From the NCBI GenBank assembly GCA_034509425.1, contig JAVTVJ010000547.1:1-64000 (forward strand): a DNA stretch of 64,000 nt. The letters run 5' to 3'. Both the position numbers and the translations under genes were made by a program. Each line of letters opens with the position of its first letter. The first letter of the stretch is position 1. Below are positions 53,540 to 64,000 of this stretch, one piece after another. Under the pieces are notes generated by a model. The model was given only the letters and a program-made list of their open reading frames with translations. It was not told where the DNA came from and did no database searches. This DNA comes from Eopsaltria australis. Its lineage: Eukaryota; Chordata; Aves; Passeriformes; Petroicidae.

Positions 53540-54116
53540 GTACCTGTATTGGGTCTGACTGGGGTAAAGCTCACAGCCCTTACAGTGCTGTGCTTTGTAT
53601 TGGTAGCTGGCATTGATAACAGAGCAGTGTTTTGGCTACTGCCAAGCAGTGCTGTCCCTCTGACATTCCTTCCCCCACTGAAGGGGATGGGGTGGGCAAG
53701 ATCCTGGGAGGGGACACCAGCAGGCCAGCTGACCCCAGTCAGCCAAAGGGATATTCCATACCATATGACGTCAGCTCAGATACATAAGGGAAGGAAGAGA
53801 GGAAGAGGGGGAGGCACTCAGGACTCGTCCATGTTTGCCTTCTTGAACAACCATCACTCATGCTGAAACCCTGCTTCCCAGAAAGTGTCCCGACATCACT
53901 GCTGATGGGAAGTAGAGATTGTTTTTCTCTTCAGCTCTTGCACATGCAACTCTCTTCTTGCTTGTTCTATTTTTTCCCCGCTGTAATTAAACTGCCTTAT
54001 CTTACCCTGATAGTTTTCCTCCCTATTATCCTCTCCCCTCTCCCAGTGGGAGAGGGAGTGATAGAGTGACTGAGTGGGCACCTGGCACCTAGTCAGGATC
54101 AACCCACGACAGTACC
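53540..54116 (+). repeat. ERVL solo LTR copy D, TSD GTACC
   Basis: LTR 53545-54111, TGTATTGGG...CACGACA, with GTACC at 53540-53544 and 54112-54116. It is more diverged than copies B and C, with the same promoter and AATTAAA-type signal region. Confidence 0.95.
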
Positions 54117-56095
54117 TCATTTCCAGGGTCAGGAATCCCATAGATTTGTGCCAACTGAGAATACACTAATCTGGTCCCTGATATGAGCTCTCAGGGGGTC
54201 AAGAGTTTAGAGGGTGACAAGTTATACTTCCGCTGCTCAGCTTGGACACAGAAGTTAGTGGGACTAAAAAAATTAAAATGTTGTCCCACTTGCTAGTCTC
54301 CTCATACATTTCAGAGTGATGTCTTTCCTAATCTGTTAAGGTTTTCAGCCTAGAGACTATTTCGATTCCTCTACCCCCTATAGAGGCACTGTGTGATAGC
54401 ATACTGTCTCCAATCTCCATCACATCCCAATACACACTTTGCTATCAGAAGGTAGCCATGGCATTTTGTTGTTCAAATGCACTTAAGAGATCTGTGCAGT
54501 TTGAACTGACTTTACTGTTGTTGTCCTCCTCCCTGTCATTTATATGATATGCAAATATGGCAGAAATTAAATTTTCCTGACAAATGAGTTCAGTACCATC
54601 AGGCTAAAAGCTTACATCCATAGGAACCCCACTAGAAGCCTTGCTAATAAGAGGATCTCCCCTGGCAGGTGCTTTCTGAGGTGTAACCATCAACATGCTT
54701 TCCAGCTGTGCAACAGAGGTGGTGTTGGTTATTTGCCTCTAACCCTGCCACCCACAAGAAGGTTTCTGCATTGCAGCCCATGGACTCTTACATGCCATGG
54801 TCTTGTTCATTCCATCACAACACAAAAATAGCTCCCACTCAGTCTCTTTGCCTCTGTGATCGCAGCAAGGCTCCATCATTTCTGTTTGCTGTGCTGTTGG
54901 TAACGTCAAGCCAGGGAGCCACTGCAGGGCACCTCGTGCTACAAGTTGGGTGAGCACGTAGACAGGGTCACCCTGCCACTGCACCAGCTCTCATTGACTT
55001 ATGGATACACTGATTCAAGCTTTGCACTGTTGCAAAACAAATACTGCTGAGTTTCAGCCTCACCAGCCCTCAGGTGTGACACAGCTGTCACTGTACCTCA
55101 GCACAAGTGTCACTTCCTTGCTAGGCAACCATCACAACATGGTAATGGCCTGTCAATATACCACGGGAATGTCACAAGGCTGAATCTTGACTCTTCAGCA
55201 GCAAACTCCAGGACTTCTTTTGTTGAGATCTCCATGGTCAGGTAGCCCAGGAGACAGAGATTCTCTCCAGCAACCAGTATTTGCATGAGTAATAAAAAAG
55301 AAAAAGGGGGAAAAAAAAAAAAAAAAGCCTGCTTTGCAAGCACAAGTACAATTTGCAGCTATGAGCTTAATTTCCCAGCCATCAGAATGTATTTTTCTCC
55401 GTATCTGTCCCTTTTCTCCCCAAGGCAAATACTTCACTAACCGTATCATGGACAAAGTTTTAGGGGCTATGTTCAGCCCTCTTGGAAATACCACATTTAT
55501 CACACTGGAAGCTTATTGTCCTTATTGTCAGTGCAAAGACTTCCCCTTGAAGTCTTGCCCCTCTGCTGGGGCAGTTAAAGGAACAACTTTGCCTTCAGCA
55601 GAGAGCAAGGTGGCATTAAGTGCTGTGCACTAGATAAAGCCAAGAAAGCAGGAGTCTCATTGTGCTAACCCTTATCTCCAGAAACACCTTTGACATGCAG
55701 AATGTTTGTTCAAGATGATTACCTGAGTGGAGAGGTTATTGTTGCTTAAATTATTTACTTTTAAAACCACAGTTATTTGCCTCCACCCTTCTCACCACTG
55801 CCCTGTGCACCCCAGAACTAACACACCTTAGCATTTTGGAGCACTGGGAAGAACTGCAAAGAGCTCTGGGAGGATAGCTGCACTGGGATGCACCCGGCAA
55901 GAGACAGATGTCCACTGGGACCAGTCATTAGCACAAAAGAACAAAAATAGTCACCTCCCTCTGCTGTAAGGGCTACTGGGCAGAGTAGCCCCAGGGAAGC
56001 AGGGGGCACAAGTGAAGTAAGACCAAGCCTGGTGAAAAGGCATCAATTCCTTTGCCTTTGCAGAGGCCAGGGTGAGTTTCAGTTAATCAACAGCA
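54117..56095. other. Non-coding DNA, no gene recognised
   Basis: Contains a poly(A) run at 55309-55326. No coding exon was identified on either strand. Confidence 0.6.
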
Positions 56096-56203
56096 CTTGA
56101 GGACATGGTTTAGTGGTGAACATGGTGGTGGTGCTGGCTGGACAGTTGGACTTGATGATCTTAGAGATCTTTTCCAACTTTAATGATTCTATGATTCTGT
56201 GAA
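56096..56203 (+). repeat. CR1 LINE 3' end
   Basis: GAGGACATGGTTTAGTGGTG leads to TTGGACTTGATGATCTTAGA and the terminal ATTCTATGATTCTGTGA, the hallmark 3' end of avian CR1 retroposons. It is strongly 5'-truncated. Confidence 0.92.
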
Positions 56204-56548
56204 ATAAACACAGTCTTTCAGGTCTCATGCACAACAGGGATGTGCTCCCTCCCATCCCTGAAGGTGAGAAGTATATCTGGCTCTCTTCTTCTAATGCTCT
56301 GTGCATCTGAAACTCTCAGGACCATTCCTTAACAGCTGCCTGAAGGGAGCAAGCAGTAGAATTGAAAGGAAGGGCATGGGTTTGGATATACAGGTAACAC
56401 AACTGCACCAATAAGAAACACCTTAGAGTGTAGATAAGACATGGAAAATTAGCACTGGATTACTGGTTAGAAGGAGCCTGTGTTCCCTGAGGTCACTGGC
56501 AGCACTCACATTGGTTTTTTGTGATGCAGGGTCACACCCATAGTCTTC

Positions 56549-56990
56549 ATCCCATGTCACAGTAGAGATGGACACACGACACACAAGTAGTCCAAGGACA
56601 AAGAAGAAGTGCTTTATTAGTCTATGCTAACATCTTTATACCCTTTTTTCCCAGCTACTGTAACATGCTACTATCGGCTGCATGGAAAACAACACCAAAG
56701 CTATCTTCATAACAAGAACTTTCCCAGCACGTTAACAAGCCACACAAGCAGTCAACTACACACTATAGATCCTCCACCACATTCTTGATGCTCCTCCGCA
56801 AGGCCATCTCTTGGTCAGGTGCAAAACATCTTCCCTGGTTATCTTCTTGGCTGTCCCCTACTGTGGCTGCAGGTGTTCATACCATTGCTTTCTCACGGGG
56901 CTTTCTCACGGGTAAATTCTGATCTCTTCTAAGTCCATGTCCAAGAGGCGTTCAGGCCTGCTGTCAGCCTCATCCATCCCCACAATCCCA
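56549..56990 (-). repeat. ERVK-like solo LTR with 6-bp TSD ATCCCA
   Basis: LTR 56555-56984 (430 bp), TGTCACAGTAGAG...ATCCCCACA on the + strand, with ATCCCA on both sides (56549-56554 and 56985-56990). On the - strand AATAAAGCACTTC marks the polyadenylation region near 56618. It is a different family from the other LTRs here. Confidence 0.93.
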
Positions 56991-57538
56991 GACAAAGCAG
57001 GTTCATTTCCTGGCCTGCAGTATGTCCTGCTGTGTCCAGTCCAGCGTTGGAGACCAGAACATATAGGCTTCCGTTACTTGGTTTCCCTTGGGAAGCTACT
57101 CCACACACCAACAAAAGTCAGTCCTGATATTCAGCTAAAAATTTCCTTTCTTTCCATTACACCAGATACTTTCTTTTGGGTCTTCTCCCTTAAGCAGCAT
57201 ATTCCACTTGCCTCTGTCATCCCAAGACAAAGTTTCATCATTGTGTATGCAAGCCCAGTTTTTGAGCAGAACTGCCTGTACCAGCCCTGCCCTGCCTTGG
57301 TTCACCCTGTCAAAAGGAAGCACAGCACTTGCAATGCTGGGAGCAAGACTCAGATTTTCAGAATTATTAAGGAACTACAATTCCAGAGCAGTCAGTGGGA
57401 GCTGCAGCTGTGACCATGTCCAGCTGTCACAGCAGGCAAAGAGGCCACAATCCCAGTAGGACAGGACTGGTTACCTCCAGAGGCAGGTCTTGCTGCTCCT
57501 GATGACAGCACGGTGACCACCAGAAACGGAATAACTGA
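56991..57538. other. Non-coding spacer
   Basis: No gene recognised. An open frame (56937-57413) overlaps the LTR end and has no family motif. Confidence 0.55.
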
Positions 57539-58530
57539 GGTGCTGTCCTTGTTTGAAAGACAAGTGTCTGTTAAGGAAGGCAGGAGCCTCCCTTGGAATG
57601 GGAAACTGTAACCCCTCTCCCTCCGAATTATTATAAATTTGAAATTAAGAGGCTCTCAGGCAAAGATATGGGAATAGGAATAACAGTTCTTTACTAATAT
57701 CTAAAACAAAGCTAACAAATAACAACAGCTATGGTGTTAACCAACAAACAGAACCAGAAACCCAGTGGCAGCCTGCTTGGCTTCAGGCACTTTTCCCCTT
57801 TGGTGCAGTTCCAGTCACAGCCTGCAGGGGGCGCTCTGGGTGTGATGATTCCTGGTGGCTGCAGGGGGCACTCTGGGTGTGATGATTCCCCGGTGGCTGC
57901 AGGGGGCGCTCTGGGTGTGATGATTCCATGGTGGCTGCAGGGGGCGCTCCGGTGTGAGCTCAGGTAGCACACAGCAATGGCAACTGCCTGAGGCAGGGAG
58001 GGACGGAGGAGAGCCTTTGTTTCACAGACCCTTGGGGGCGGCTGGTGTCGGTGCCGCAGCAGGATCCTCGGACACAGGGAGCTGGGACAGCAAGAGGTCT
58101 CGGCATGCGGGAGGGGGAGCCCAGTTACAATGTAGCGAAAAACTCGGAGCAGCGTGGAGGAGCGGGGGAAAGACAGGCTGGTGGCAGGCAGCTCCCGATG
58201 GGGATAGAGACAAAAACTCACAGCAGACAGACCGGCAGCTCCGTGCTGGCTTCTCAGGGGCTGTGGGTTCAGCAGACAGCAGCTCCAACCGTCCAGCTCC
58301 GAGGGTCCCGAGCAAGAGAGCGACATCCCCCTGCCCTTGATTTTTCAGTCTCCAAAATCTCGTGTTGTCAGGTCCTGCTTCCATGAAAGAGATTCTGCCC
58401 CACCCTGCCAAGGAGAAAAAACCTTAGCCTTGTGCTTTGTTCTCTTAAGTACTCAGCCGTTAGTCTCTTAGCAACCCATGGGAGAAAAATTCCTGAGGAA
58501 AAAAAACTAAATCCAAACTCCAACAGGTGC
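57539..58530 (-). repeat. LTR-B copy 3, complete solo LTR with TSD GGTGC
   Basis: LTR 57544-58525 (982 bp) is the reverse complement of the 42210-43169 copy, with GGTGC at 57539-57543 and 58526-58530. It carries four units of the CTCF-like minisatellite at about 57823, 57860, 57898 and 57936, spaced 37-38 bases. Confidence 0.95.
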
Positions 58531-60958
58531 GAAGGTCAGTGTCACATGTCTAGAAATACTCCCCAAAGTATCGAAACTGAAGAGAATTATGAAAAGAAAA
58601 TGGTTTTCTTTCAGGCCCATCACTGCACTCTGAAACAGGGACACAGAACTCTGTGACAGCCATGCTAGTGATGACTACTGCCTTTCAGCATCAAATGGAT
58701 TTCCAAGGGCAGTGTAGCTGATTATATTTCTGACCAGCATCTGGCACGCTGGGGCCTGGCTTCTCAGCATTGCCACAGAGCAGATAACAGTAATAATCAT
58801 TCATAATAATATGGTTTGGTTTGTTTCCTCAGACTGTTAGAATAAATTGTCAGTAAGAGTAATGAGCATTGTTCTTGCCTTTTATGCTGATGTAAATTTA
58901 ATTCCAGTGCTACAAAGGCATTAATTTGGCTCTATGAGCCTATAGTGACACTAGCTCTAGGCACAAGCAGCCATATTCCCCAAAATACATGTCTATTCCA
59001 GATGTTCTGTCTCACTAAAAGAACAATTCAAGCTTGAGAAAAGAGAAAAAAGTAGTCACTTATTCCCCAGAGCTATTACCCCCTTGTTCTTTCAGCAGGC
59101 TTACCAGGGAAACAGTCACAATGTGTGAGACAAACTGAGGTAGCATGTAGGCTGAATATGGCCCAGATATGTACAGACCATTAAATAACATTACATTTGT
59201 GGGGCAGCCTGGAAAGCTAAATTGAGTCAGACAAGTACCTATAAAATCTGTCATGGTTTAAGTCACTCTTGTTCAGTGGTTTATGGCTATCCTCTGAGCT
59301 ATGACACACGACCTGAACAGTGCCTGTAGTGGTATGACGTGAAACAGAACAACATAAATCACACCCTGCAAGAGTTAACTTATCAAAAGGTGAATGGATG
59401 CCTTTAGTCTCTCTGAGACTGAGGGCTAGAAAATTGAGACAGATCTATTGTAATATATTCTTCCAGCTCTTGAGTGTGTGTACATACACAATGCATCTAT
59501 TCTTTTCAGAATAAGGCTTACTGACTTTAAGAGTAAAAATTCAACAACCAGCCACAAATGGTTCCCAAATTATACTAACATAGGAGAATACAGCCTCTCT
59601 AGCCTGTTCAGATTTACAATACAAGAAGGAACATCAAGGCAGATGTTTCCAGGCAAGGAGGCACAGCACCTTGGTGTGATGCCAGAAGTTAAGGTAGTTG
59701 GACCCATTCAGGTCCCAGAGATCCAATGCAGGGTGAAACCCCTGAGGCTACTGGTGAAAACCAGTTAACTCCCACAGGAAAGGCAAAGGGAGTTCCTGGC
59801 CATTATCAGGACATAAAAGCAGACAGACTCCCATTGGGGAACAAACAGGACAGCCCCCTCACTTTTTTTTTTTTTTTTTAATTACTTTAGGGAAAAGACA
59901 CACCTGTTTCCTCCTTGCCAGGCCTTAAATTCCAGACCACCGGTTCAATGATCTTTGTCCTATTAGTCATGACAGGGGCATTTACGAAAATGATGAATGT
60001 GGCTGTAAGCATTGTAAAGTACTCCATGATGCAGTCATAGAAGAAAGCCTATACAGGCTAAGCAAACCCAGCGATAACAAGTAAGCCTCTGTTCTGAGAT
60101 ATTTAAAATTGAATTACAAATTATCCACCTTCCTGGCAAGCAGGGGTCAGATTACAGCAATTTACTCTAAGGGGGCAAGGAGGATTCAAGAAACATGAAG
60201 TTTTATTCTTCAGTGGTAGAAGTCACTAGAAGCATGGGAGGAACTGTTCTAAAGACAAAATGCAGCCCACAGGCCACTGGCTGGACCGTTTGGACAAAGC
60301 CAGTTGTGGATGTCCAAACCTACCCAATGCTTCAGACAACTCATTTTAACTGTTGCTGGGTATGTTTAATGCCTCAGAAGAATAAAGGTCCCTATTTTAA
60401 TTGCTTCCAAAGTGTGTATTTGGAGACCTCAAAACAAAGAAACCCCTAAACCCAAATAAAAATTTCCTTGTAGCAAAGAAAGTCTCGAAGTCTCGCACTT
60501 GTAAAAGGATGTCAAGGTCACTGGTTTCTTCACAGACTCCCCTCACAAAGCATCTTTCTGCCATGTCTGCAACAGAGTATTCAGACAGAAGGTTACATGG
60601 ATTGGATTTCAAAGCAAGGAATATCAGAAGAGGTCTTCCAGCTGTGAATGGCCTCCAGATGTGGGCGTTCCTTCTCCAGTCCTGAGGGAGGGGATGAAAA
60701 TGCCTTTCATTAGTCTCATAAAATTAAATGGAAAAACATTGTCTACTGAGGAGGCTGGGCAGCAAAGAAGGTGGAGTCAGAAACTGGGCAGAACAGAACA
60801 GGAAAAAAAAGCAGGACCACAGCTGAAATAGTTCAGGACGTGTATCATCCTAAAAGCTGTAGTCTCTGAGGAGGGACTGGTCATTAAGCAATATGGCAGG
60901 CATCAGCAATTGAGGCACTTGAAATGGGAAAGGCCAAATAAACCAAAGCATAGCTTTG
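58531..60958. other. Non-coding DNA, no gene recognised
   Basis: Unique-looking sequence with a T run near 59861-59879. No exon-like frame or RNA gene was identified. Confidence 0.6.
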
Positions 60959-62580
60959 CTAGCTGTCCTGGGTTAGTCAGGAGGGGTCAAAATCTAGGAA
61001 GTGATCTATGCTGCAGGAAGTGATATAACTTCCTTCCTGGGAGAGAGAGCCAGTAGCTAGGTAGTTTTAAAGATTGATGTGTAGGTGAATCATTTAAAAA
61101 GTTGATCTGCCTTCGAGAAAAAAACCATATATAAGCAGAGACCCTCCAAGCCTCTTGCTCTTTTGGCCTGCTGCTGTGTAGAGAGGAGCATCTCCCTGAC
61201 TCTCTCCCAGGTAAGGCCCTGTCCCCACCCCCCACCCCCCTCCTGCTTCCAAAGGAGGGAGGGGGGGGAAGGGAGGTTTAGGGTGGCCGTGCTGCTGCAG
61301 CTGGGCATGGGGGAGGAACCAGATGGAATTTTCAGCAGATCCAGCTCAGCCGGTGTGTCAGCTACAAGACAGGGCCAAGCCCCTGCTCTGGGCCAGTCAA
61401 GGACCAGGCCAGACTCCATCCAGTTCGGGCCAGGCCCTGCCCTGTCACCCCAGGCCCAGATGGCCCCACCAGGCCAAGCCAGCTTCGCATAGCCAGGCCA
61501 CAGAGACTCTGAGAGCATCTGCCATCCAGCTCGGACCTTTTCAAACAGCCCGGCAGGGAGCACGCGATCGTCACACTGCCGGAGAGAGAGAGAGATTAAC
61601 TCTCTCCATGCCTGGACTAAACTCACAGACACCCATCCTTCCTTGCATAGGGAGAGGAACGAGTGAGGACATCTACATAAATGCAGCATAGAGACTTTAC
61701 AGTCAGTGAGGAAAGCAGAACCGATGCCTAGAGGGAGTTGCATGAGAAGTGCTTTGAGAGTGAAGCTGAAAACTCTTTTGGAGAACCATGGTTGGGAACT
61801 GAGCTAATAAATTCCCTGTAATATATGAAGAAATAGTCCAAAGGGGGGATGTGAGGTTTCCAATTGCAGCCAGTGAACTGAAATACCTGGGTAAGGACAA
61901 GTAAGTGTTGAAATAAGTACAGCCTGATGAGAAATTTGAACCAAGAGAGAGGAGAGGCTGTGACCCAGAGCCCTGGTCCCGGGGGGAATGCCAGAGAACT
62001 TGTATTGTCAGGAGAACCTGTGTTGCCCAACACAGAAGAAGGGATTTTCTTTGTTACTCCAATTGAACTGTGCATCCTTAAAACAGGTACCCCGTGGACT
62101 GTTCATAACCCACCGTAGTGGCTGTGGGAAGGCTACTGGTATGGGAGAGATCCACCATTAAGCTGGTCTTTCTTCCGGGCGGCAGCTAATGGTGAGGCAG
62201 AAGACCCATAAAAACCTGTATTTTTCTTACAGAAAATCCATGGAATAAGCAAAAGAGACTTCTCTCCCTAAATGAACTGAAACAAGAACTATTTCAGAGG
62301 TGGTAAACTGACTGGAGGTCGAAGTGTTGTTTTTTGTGTGTTGTCAGGGAGAAAGAAATGGAGAGGTGGGGGAAGGAGGGGTGGTCTGAGGAGTTTGTCC
62401 TGGTTTTCCTTGTTTTTTTTCCCTCTGCCTTAGGTATATTAATAAAGTTTCTTTATAAAGTTTGAGCCTGCTTTGCCTACTCCTAATTCTCATCTCACAG
62501 CAAACATCAGGTAAATTTTGGTAAGTGTGCTGGCATTTGGCCAGAAACTCAAATCGGCAAACTGGAACCACTACACTTGC
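60959..62580 (+). repeat. Long ERVL-type LTR or LTR-derived element with imperfect TSD
   Basis: The start TGTCCTGGGTTAGTCAG at 60964 has the same opening as the LTR at 20056. A TATATAAGCAG box is near 61129 and TTAATAAAG near 62441. The best right end is ACCACTACA at 62575. The flanks CTAGC (60959-60963) and CTTGC (62576-62580) agree at four of five bases. At about 1.6 kb this is long for an LTR; it carries a CAGGTAAGG splice-donor-like site near 61208 and C/G-rich tracts at 61215-61280. Confidence 0.65.
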
Positions 62581-63194
62581 AGAGAGAATATTCTCTCCTT
62601 CCCCAGAGCTGTGACAGCATCTTACACTGTGAAACACCTCCCAGGAGGCTGTGTCTAAGGTGGCTTCTGGGTGAAACTGTGCTAAGCCACAATCAACATG
62701 CTTCTCTTACCAGCACCCCACAGTCCTGGACTTGTATCTAATTATCTTTTCTTCTGCAAAGATTGTCTATAGACAGCTTATACCTCCTATCAGCTTATTC
62801 ATGCAAAATTATTCTCCTTAACTGAAATTTGTCTCCAAGCAATGAATCTGTGCAAACTGGAAAGACCAACATCCCTGGGGACGAATTTTCCTCTCAGTTA
62901 TTTCTGCAAATGTACTACTCACAGTTGCAAATATATAGAATCCAAATTTCATTGCTGATACAAAATTTGGTATTTCCTGCTTGGACAGGTGTAACTGTTT
63001 GGATCAGACAGCCAGAGCACATTTACTGCAAGGGAAGTTTATGTGTCTTCTATCTCCTAAATGTCTAAGGAAATCTACTGTCCTGGCAAAGTTAATAGGG
63101 AAAACAATGTTTTCCTCATTTTAAGAACATTACCACAATATTTGCTTACTTTCACTCAAAAGTGCCTATTTCTGGATTATGGCATGTCCTAGCA
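62581..63194. other. Non-coding spacer
   Basis: No gene or repeat recognised. Confidence 0.55.
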
Positions 63195-63830
63195 CTCCAG
63201 TGTTTGCTAGCTGTCGGTGTCCAGCCCGGATTCTGGACAGCCTCCAGCTGGCCACGTTCCAGAAGTGTCCTTGTCCGAAGGGGCACTCTGGCGGCGTCGC
63301 TTAGACACCAGCCAGTGAAACTGCTCACCCGGCAGAGTGACGCGCCAGGAGCGAGGAGCTGCGATCGCTAGCTGCTGAAGTAGAAATAAGGTGAGAGGAA
63401 CTTCTGGTATGGATGAATTCTGTGTGGCTTTATTGCAGGAAGTCCAGCACAGAGGGAATCCAGGGACCAGAAAAGCCCCGAATACTCTCTGCGACCACCT
63501 TATGAGGGATATGTACTAACCAATCATCTGAGGGTCCCAGGGAGGAACAAGGGCAGGGTCAGGGAACCAGTCCAATGGATGGGGGAGAGGGGAGGAGGTA
63601 AGGAGTAACAGTGAATCAATCATCCAGTAACAGGTAACCTTCTAGAAGGGGGAAGATGATAGACATAACTAGTACCCAAATAAGTTTGCCCTGGGTTAAA
63701 CCATGGTCACTTCAGTCCCCGGGGGGAGCTTAGCAGTCTTGGAAGCCCTCCACCAAAGTCCTTTCTTCTCTTCTTGGGCTTCTGCTACCCTGGAGTCTCC
63801 GAGATAACTTCCATGGCTGCCACACTCCAG
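63195..63830 (-). repeat. ERVK-like solo LTR, second copy, 6-bp TSD CTCCAG
   Basis: LTR 63201-63824 matches 50765-51410, starting TGTTTGCTAGCTGTCGG and ending GGCTGCCACA on the + strand. CTCCAG stands at 63195-63200 and 63825-63830. Confidence 0.94.
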
Positions 63831-64000
63831 TGCAAAGAACATTAGGAGTGTCCTTAAGAGATGCCAGCTCTCCATCTGGAAGTTTTCTCTCTTCCCCAGC
63901 TCATCAGTTCACTTTCCACTTCTCCTGCAATATGTCACCAGTGGTCAGATAATTTGGGAAATTACTGTAGAACAAAACCCCAAAAAAACAGCTTTACTAG
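63831..64000. other. Non-coding window end
   Basis: No feature recognised. Confidence 0.5.

Noticed and set aside
60401..60685. Lysine/arginine-rich open frame that resembles a small basic protein
   Set aside because: No splice context, homology or codon signal could be seen; likely chance.

Overview
The window looks like a bird nuclear chromosome, most likely a songbird. It carries four exons of a vertebrate GSG1-type gene, a CR1 LINE 3' end with the avian ATTCTATGATTCTGTGA tail, and a dense layer of endogenous retroviruses (ERVs). The songbird guess is an inference from the number and type of ERVL and ERVK LTRs. No bacterial operons, CRISPR arrays or RNA genes were seen.

Left end (1-2440): the tail of a retroviral env gene with its 3' LTR, then a 5'-truncated LTR fragment of a family called LTR-B here, then plain non-coding DNA. 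From 2441 to about 18.2 kb lies a three-level nest. An ERV with a tRNA-Trp primer site and a beta/alpha-type gag (2441-4914 and 17241-~17790, + strand) is split by a gammaretrovirus-like provirus (4915-17240, - strand, 4-bp target duplication ATAT). That provirus is split, inside its own 3' LTR, by an ERVL provirus (5383-11575, - strand, 5-bp target duplication ATCAT). Removing the inner element leaves a 520-bp outer LTR, the same length as its partner.

19.6-26.2 kb holds four exons of GSG1 on the - strand, with three solo or ancient insertions in its introns. The last coding exon was not found, so it may lie left of the window or have been lost. 26.2-35.3 kb is mostly unrecognised non-coding DNA.

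35.3-45.3 kb is a decayed gammaretrovirus-like provirus (TSD CCGTG) with 715- and 619-bp LTRs. It carries remnants of gag, protease, RT, two RNase H segments, the integrase C-terminus and probably env. A complete LTR-B solo (TSD GAAGG), a reverse-oriented alpha/beta-type LTR and a third LTR-like block are lodged inside it. 45.9-49.3 kb is a second ERVL provirus, deleted from its leader into pol but keeping a 462-codon open RNase H-integrase frame. Further right are solo LTRs, each with its own target duplication, a CR1 tail and ordinary intergenic DNA.

The most unusual items are: (a) a 147-codon multi-pass membrane ORF between the 5' LTR and gag of the nested ERVL; (b) an array of small hairpins, several with four-base loops, in the leader of the outermost ERV; (c) CTCF-like core motifs repeated 2, 3 and 4 times in a minisatellite inside the three LTR-B copies. 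All boundaries, repeats and translations were read by eye; no searches were run.
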